This document shows, one piece after another, positions 5,119-7,363 of a stretch of DNA of 7,363 nucleotides. The notes below the pieces were generated by a model. That model saw nothing but the letters and a program-made list of their open reading frames with translations, was not told the origin of the DNA and made no database searches. The first letter of the stretch is position 1. Every line of letters starts with the position of its first letter. The position numbers were made by a program, and so were the translations under genes. The DNA is from Paracoccaceae bacterium. Lineage in GTDB: Bacteria > Pseudomonadota > Alphaproteobacteria > Rhodobacterales > Rhodobacteraceae. The stretch spans positions 1 to 7,363 of the forward strand of contig JALQYS010000173.1 in assembly GCA_023254015.1 (NCBI GenBank), written 5' to 3'.

Positions 5119-5203
5119 GTCGTAAACGTGGCTCGCGCGGGCGCGTCCTTTGGTCCATCCTTGGCAAAAGCCCCTGGGACGGGCCGACAGGATGGAGCAT
5201 GTG
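5119..5203 (+). promoter_or_regulatory. Leader of the MttB-family gene with its ribosome binding site
   Basis: The space before the methyltransferase gene holds GGATGGAG at 5190-5197, 6 nt before ATG 5204. This fixes that codon as the start rather than ATG 5192, which would have its ribosome site too close, or the upstream TTG at 5150. No recognisable promoter pair or riboswitch was seen between the T-run and the ribosome site. A cobalamin riboswitch would need a much longer leader. Confidence 0.5.
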
Positions 5204-6766
5204 ATGACCGATGACACCGCAGGACGCAAACGCGTGCGCGCCGGGGGCCGGGCCGGAAACAAGACCCGCGCCGGGTCCGCGGTCATCGACCAGATGCCCT
5301 GGCGCATCCCCGTCAACCCCGACCGCCCGATCGAACCTCTGGATGCCGATGGCGTGCAGGCGATCCACAAGGGCACGATGCGCATCCTCAAGGAACTGGG
5401 CATCGAATTCCTGAACCCCGAGGCCGTGGCGATCCTGAAAAAGGCCGGCTGCAAGGTTTCGGGCGAAAACGTCCGCATGGATGAGGATTTCGTGATGGAA
5501 ATGCTCGGCCATGCGCCGGAAACCTTTACCATCACCCCGCGCAACCCCGCGCGCGAGCTGATCATGGGCGGCCAGCACATGCTGTTCGTCAACGTCTCGT
5601 CGCCGCCCAACGCCTGGGACATGGAGCGCGGCAAGCGCAGCGGCGATTTCGAGACCTTCAAGGAATTCATGAAGCTGACGCAGTATTTCAACTGCATCCA
5701 TGTCGCGGGTGGCTACCCGGTAGAGCCGGTGGATATCCACGCCTCGGTCCGTCACCTTGACTGCCTTTATGAAAAGCTGACGCTGACCGACAAGGTCGTG
5801 CATGCCTATTCGCTGGGGGCAGAGCGGGTTGAGGATGTGATGGAGATGGTCCGCATCGCGGGCGGCCTGTCCCATGCCGAGTTCGACGCCAAGCCGCGGA
5901 TGTATACCAACATCAACTCGGTCAGCCCGTTGAAGCACGATTTCCCGATGCTGGACGGCGCGATGCGGCTTGCCCGGCGCGGCCAGCCGGTGGTCATCAC
6001 CCCCTTCACGCTGGCCGGGGCGATGGCGCCTGTCACCATGTCGGGCGCGGTGGCCCTGTCGATGGCCGAAGGGCTGGCGGCGGCGGCGCTCTTGCAATAC
6101 ATCAACCCGGGCTGCCCGATCGCGCTGGGCACCTTCACCTCGAACGTCGACATGAAATCGGGCGCGCCGGCGTTTGGCACGCCGGAATACATGCGCGCCA
6201 CGCAGATGACCGGGCAGATGGTGCGCCATTACGGGGTGCCGCTGCGGTCCTCGGGTGTCTGTGCGGCAAACGTGCCGGACGGGCAGGCGATGTGGGAAAC
6301 CTCCAACAGCCTCTGGGCGGCGGTGCAGTCGCGCACCAACATGGTCTATCACGCCGCAGGCTGGCTGGAGGGCGGGCTGATCGCCAGCCCCGAAAAGTTC
6401 ATCATGGACTGCGAAGTGCTGCAGATGATCCAGCGCTATTTCGAAAGCCCGATCTGGGCCACGACCGAAGATGACATCGCCTTTGACGCCATCCGCGAAG
6501 TGGGGCCGGGCGGGCATTACTTTGGTTGCCAGCATACGCAGGACCGCTATCAGAGCGCCTTCTATCAGCCCTTCGTTAGCGATTGGCGCAACTATGAAGC
6601 CTGGGCGGCGGATGGTGCGGCCTGGACGCCTGAACGCGCCCACCGGATCTACAAGCAGATTATGGCCGAGTTCGAGGCCCCGGCCATGAACGGCGGCCAT
6701 CAGGAGGAGCTGCGCCGCTTTGTGGCCCGGCGCAAGCAAGAGGGCGGCGCGCCGACCGATTTCTGA
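5204..6766 (+). CDS. MttB-superfamily corrinoid methyltransferase-like protein (non-pyrrolysine)
   Basis: 520 residues, about the size of MttB (trimethylamine:corrinoid methyltransferase) plus a basic N-terminal extension (about 7-22, RKRVRAGGRAGNK). Family-type segments include MRILKELGIEFLNPEAVAIL (59-78), the TIM-barrel core with TNINSVSPLKHD (235-246), VVITPFTLAGAMAPVTMSGA (263-282), and the late region with PDGQAMWE (358-365) and HYFGCQHTQDRYQSAFYQP (438-456). The frame has no internal TAG, so pyrrolysine is absent. This makes it like MtgB and related enzymes that demethylate quaternary amines such as glycine betaine, proline betaine or carnitine rather than trimethylamine. Such enzymes pass the methyl group to a corrinoid protein, then to tetrahydrofolate; no corrinoid-protein or activase gene is in the window. 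It is probably a single-gene transcript between the HAD gene and a hairpin. Family is firm; substrate is unknown. Confidence 0.88.
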   Translation: MTDDTAGRKRVRAGGRAGNKTRAGSAVIDQMPWRIPVNPDRPIEPLDADGVQAIHKGTMRILKELGIEFLNPEAVAILKKAGCKVSGENVRMDEDFVMEMLGHAPETFTITPRNPARELIMGGQHMLFVNVSSPPNAWDMERGKRSGDFETFKEFMKLTQYFNCIHVAGGYPVEPVDIHASVRHLDCLYEKLTLTDKVVHAYSLGAERVEDVMEMVRIAGGLSHAEFDAKPRMYTNINSVSPLKHDFPMLDGAMRLARRGQPVVITPFTLAGAMAPVTMSGAVALSMAEGLAAAALLQYINPGCPIALGTFTSNVDMKSGAPAFGTPEYMRATQMTGQMVRHYGVPLRSSGVCAANVPDGQAMWETSNSLWAAVQSRTNMVYHAAGWLEGGLIASPEKFIMDCEVLQMIQRYFESPIWATTEDDIAFDAIREVGPGGHYFGCQHTQDRYQSAFYQPFVSDWRNYEAWAADGAAWTPERAHRIYKQIMAEFEAPAMNGGHQEELRRFVARRKQEGGAPTDF

Positions 6767-6772
6767 GGCGCG

Positions 6773-6836
6773 CTCCTCGGGCGACTTCGTCTTCTCGTCG
6801 CGGGGGTGCCCGACGAGCGACGAAGTCGACGAGGAG
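6773..6836. repeat. Long double-stem hairpin between convergent genes (terminator or palindromic repeat element)
   Basis: The outer arms CTCCTCG (6773-6779) plus CGACTTCGTC (6782-6791) pair with GACGAAGTCG (6819-6828) plus CGAGGAG (6830-6836), with only a small GG/A interruption. Inside, CTCGTCG (6794-6800) pairs with CGACGAG (6811-6817) around a 10-nt loop. In total about 24 bp pair in 64 nt. It begins 6 nt after the MttB-family stop and ends 17 nt before the stop of the BenE-like gene, a good place for a bidirectional terminator. It has no T-run, so it may instead be a copy of a dispersed intergenic palindrome. Confidence 0.75.
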
Positions 6837-6853
6837 GCGTTCAGGCAGGCGTT

Positions 6854-7363
6854 TCAGGCGCGCAGCTTTTCAAGGGCCTGCACCGCCAACCCCGCCACCA
6901 GCCCCCAGAAGGCGGCCCCGATCCCAAAGGCCGCAACCCCGCTGGCGGTGACGGTCAGCGTCACTGTCGCGGCAAAACGGGTCTCGGCCGCAGCAAAGGC
7001 CCCGGTCAGCGCCCCCATGAGCGGCCCAAGCAGCGCCAGCGCCACCAGCGCCACCATCAGTGCCGGGGGCAGGCTGCCCAGCACCGCCAGAATCGCCGGG
7101 CTGAACAGCCCCAGCGCGGCCCAGAACCCGGCATAGGCCACGCCTGCCTTCCAGCGCTCCTGCGGGGCGGGATGGGTATCCGGCCCCATGCAGATTGCCG
7201 CCGTGATCGCCGCCATGCTGGTGGTATGCGCGCCAAACAGCCCCGACAGCGCCGAAAGAAGCCCCGTCGTCACCAACCCCGCCCGCACCGGCGGCTCAAA
7301 CCCGTGGGCGCGCAGCGTGGCAAATCCCGGCAGGTTCTGCGAGGCCATGGTGACCAGATAGAG
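6854..7363 (-). CDS. benE: BenE-type benzoate/H+ symporter, C-terminal part (5' end outside window)
   Basis: The frame enters from the right edge as LYLVTMASQNLPGFATLRA and ends at the stop read at 6854, giving 169 residues of a protein usually near 390. The ATG at 7348 is internal, because the frame is open upstream and YLVTMASQNLPG is a conserved mid-protein motif of the BenE family. The visible part is very hydrophobic. About four to five membrane segments can be seen: around 28-45, 72-92, 95-118 and 128-163, the last two possibly double. Between the first two lies a hydrophilic loop with GPDTHPAPQERWKAG. Known members bring benzoate or related aromatic acids across the inner membrane with protons. 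No benzoate-degradation gene is in view, so the substrate is not confirmed. It ends with the basic tail ALEKLRA and is convergent with the MttB-family gene. Confidence 0.85.
   Translation of the reverse strand, partial: LYLVTMASQNLPGFATLRAHGFEPPVRAGLVTTGLLSALSGLFGAHTTSMAAITAAICMGPDTHPAPQERWKAGVAYAGFWAALGLFSPAILAVLGSLPPALMVALVALALLGPLMGALTGAFAAAETRFAATVTLTVTASGVAAFGIGAAFWGLVAGLAVQALEKLRA

Noticed and set aside
5079..5203. Cobalamin or other riboswitch in front of the MttB-like gene
   Set aside because: The gap is 125 nt, much of it taken by a terminator-like structure and the ribosome site, and no B12-box-like or other riboswitch core was seen.
5039..6739. A 566-codon open frame on the minus strand opposite the MttB-like gene
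   Set aside because: It is antisense to a clearly recognisable methyltransferase family protein, has His/Arg-rich low-complexity translation typical of the reverse strand of high-GC genes, and overlaps the HAD gene end.
5204..6766. Pyrrolysine-containing trimethylamine methyltransferase
   Set aside because: The frame has no internal TAG codon, so this is not a pyrrolysine enzyme and trimethylamine should not be assumed as substrate.
7346..7348. ATG at 7348 as the true start of the minus-strand transporter gene
   Set aside because: The frame stays open to the window edge (LYLVT precedes the Met), and YLVTMASQNLPG is an internal conserved motif of BenE proteins, so the gene is truncated by the window rather than short.

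Overview
The window reads as chromosome from a high-GC alphaproteobacterium, most likely Rhodobacteraceae. The indications are strong GC bias at third codon positions, a DUF983 protein, a DUF3572 protein, a PleD-type REC-REC-GGDEF regulator, and an MttB-superfamily protein without pyrrolysine. No rRNA, tRNA, CRISPR array, insertion sequence or phage gene was seen. The two edge genes (DUF983 on the left, BenE-like on the right) are cut by the window.

Layout. (1) 1-258, minus: start of a DUF983 zinc-ribbon membrane protein. (2) 259-455: a 197-bp divergent intergenic region with two inverted repeats and a direct repeat. (3) 456-2544, plus: a secreted four-EF-hand protein, a GC-rich hairpin, then three translationally coupled genes. 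These encode an ECF sigma factor, a one-pass membrane protein placed as its anti-sigma factor, and a one-pass periplasmic sensor of the heavy-metal-sensor (CnrX/Spy-like) type. (4) 2550-3932, minus: a PleD-like diguanylate cyclase, convergent with the sensor gene and divergent from (5). (5) 4059-5078, plus: a DUF3572 protein and a HAD phosphatase, probably one transcript. (6) 5204-6766, plus: an MttB-family (trimethylamine methyltransferase-like) protein. (7) 6767-6853: a 64-nt double-stem hairpin between convergent genes. (8) 6854-7363, minus: the C-terminal part of a BenE-type benzoate transporter.

The most system-like part is 456-2544. Gene overlaps (ATGA, then TGATG) couple sigma factor, anti-sigma candidate and periplasmic sensor, a layout like the CnrH/CnrY/CnrX metal-responsive trio. 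The gene just upstream encodes an exported calcium-type EF-hand protein that is also rich in Met and has a His/Gly tail. A reasonable inference is an envelope metal- or calcium-responsive sigma circuit with the EF-hand protein as target or accessory binder. The ligand and regulon cannot be read from this sequence. The other genes look like ordinary chromosomal content: c-di-GMP signalling, small-molecule phosphatase, methylamine/betaine-type C1 chemistry, and aromatic acid uptake.
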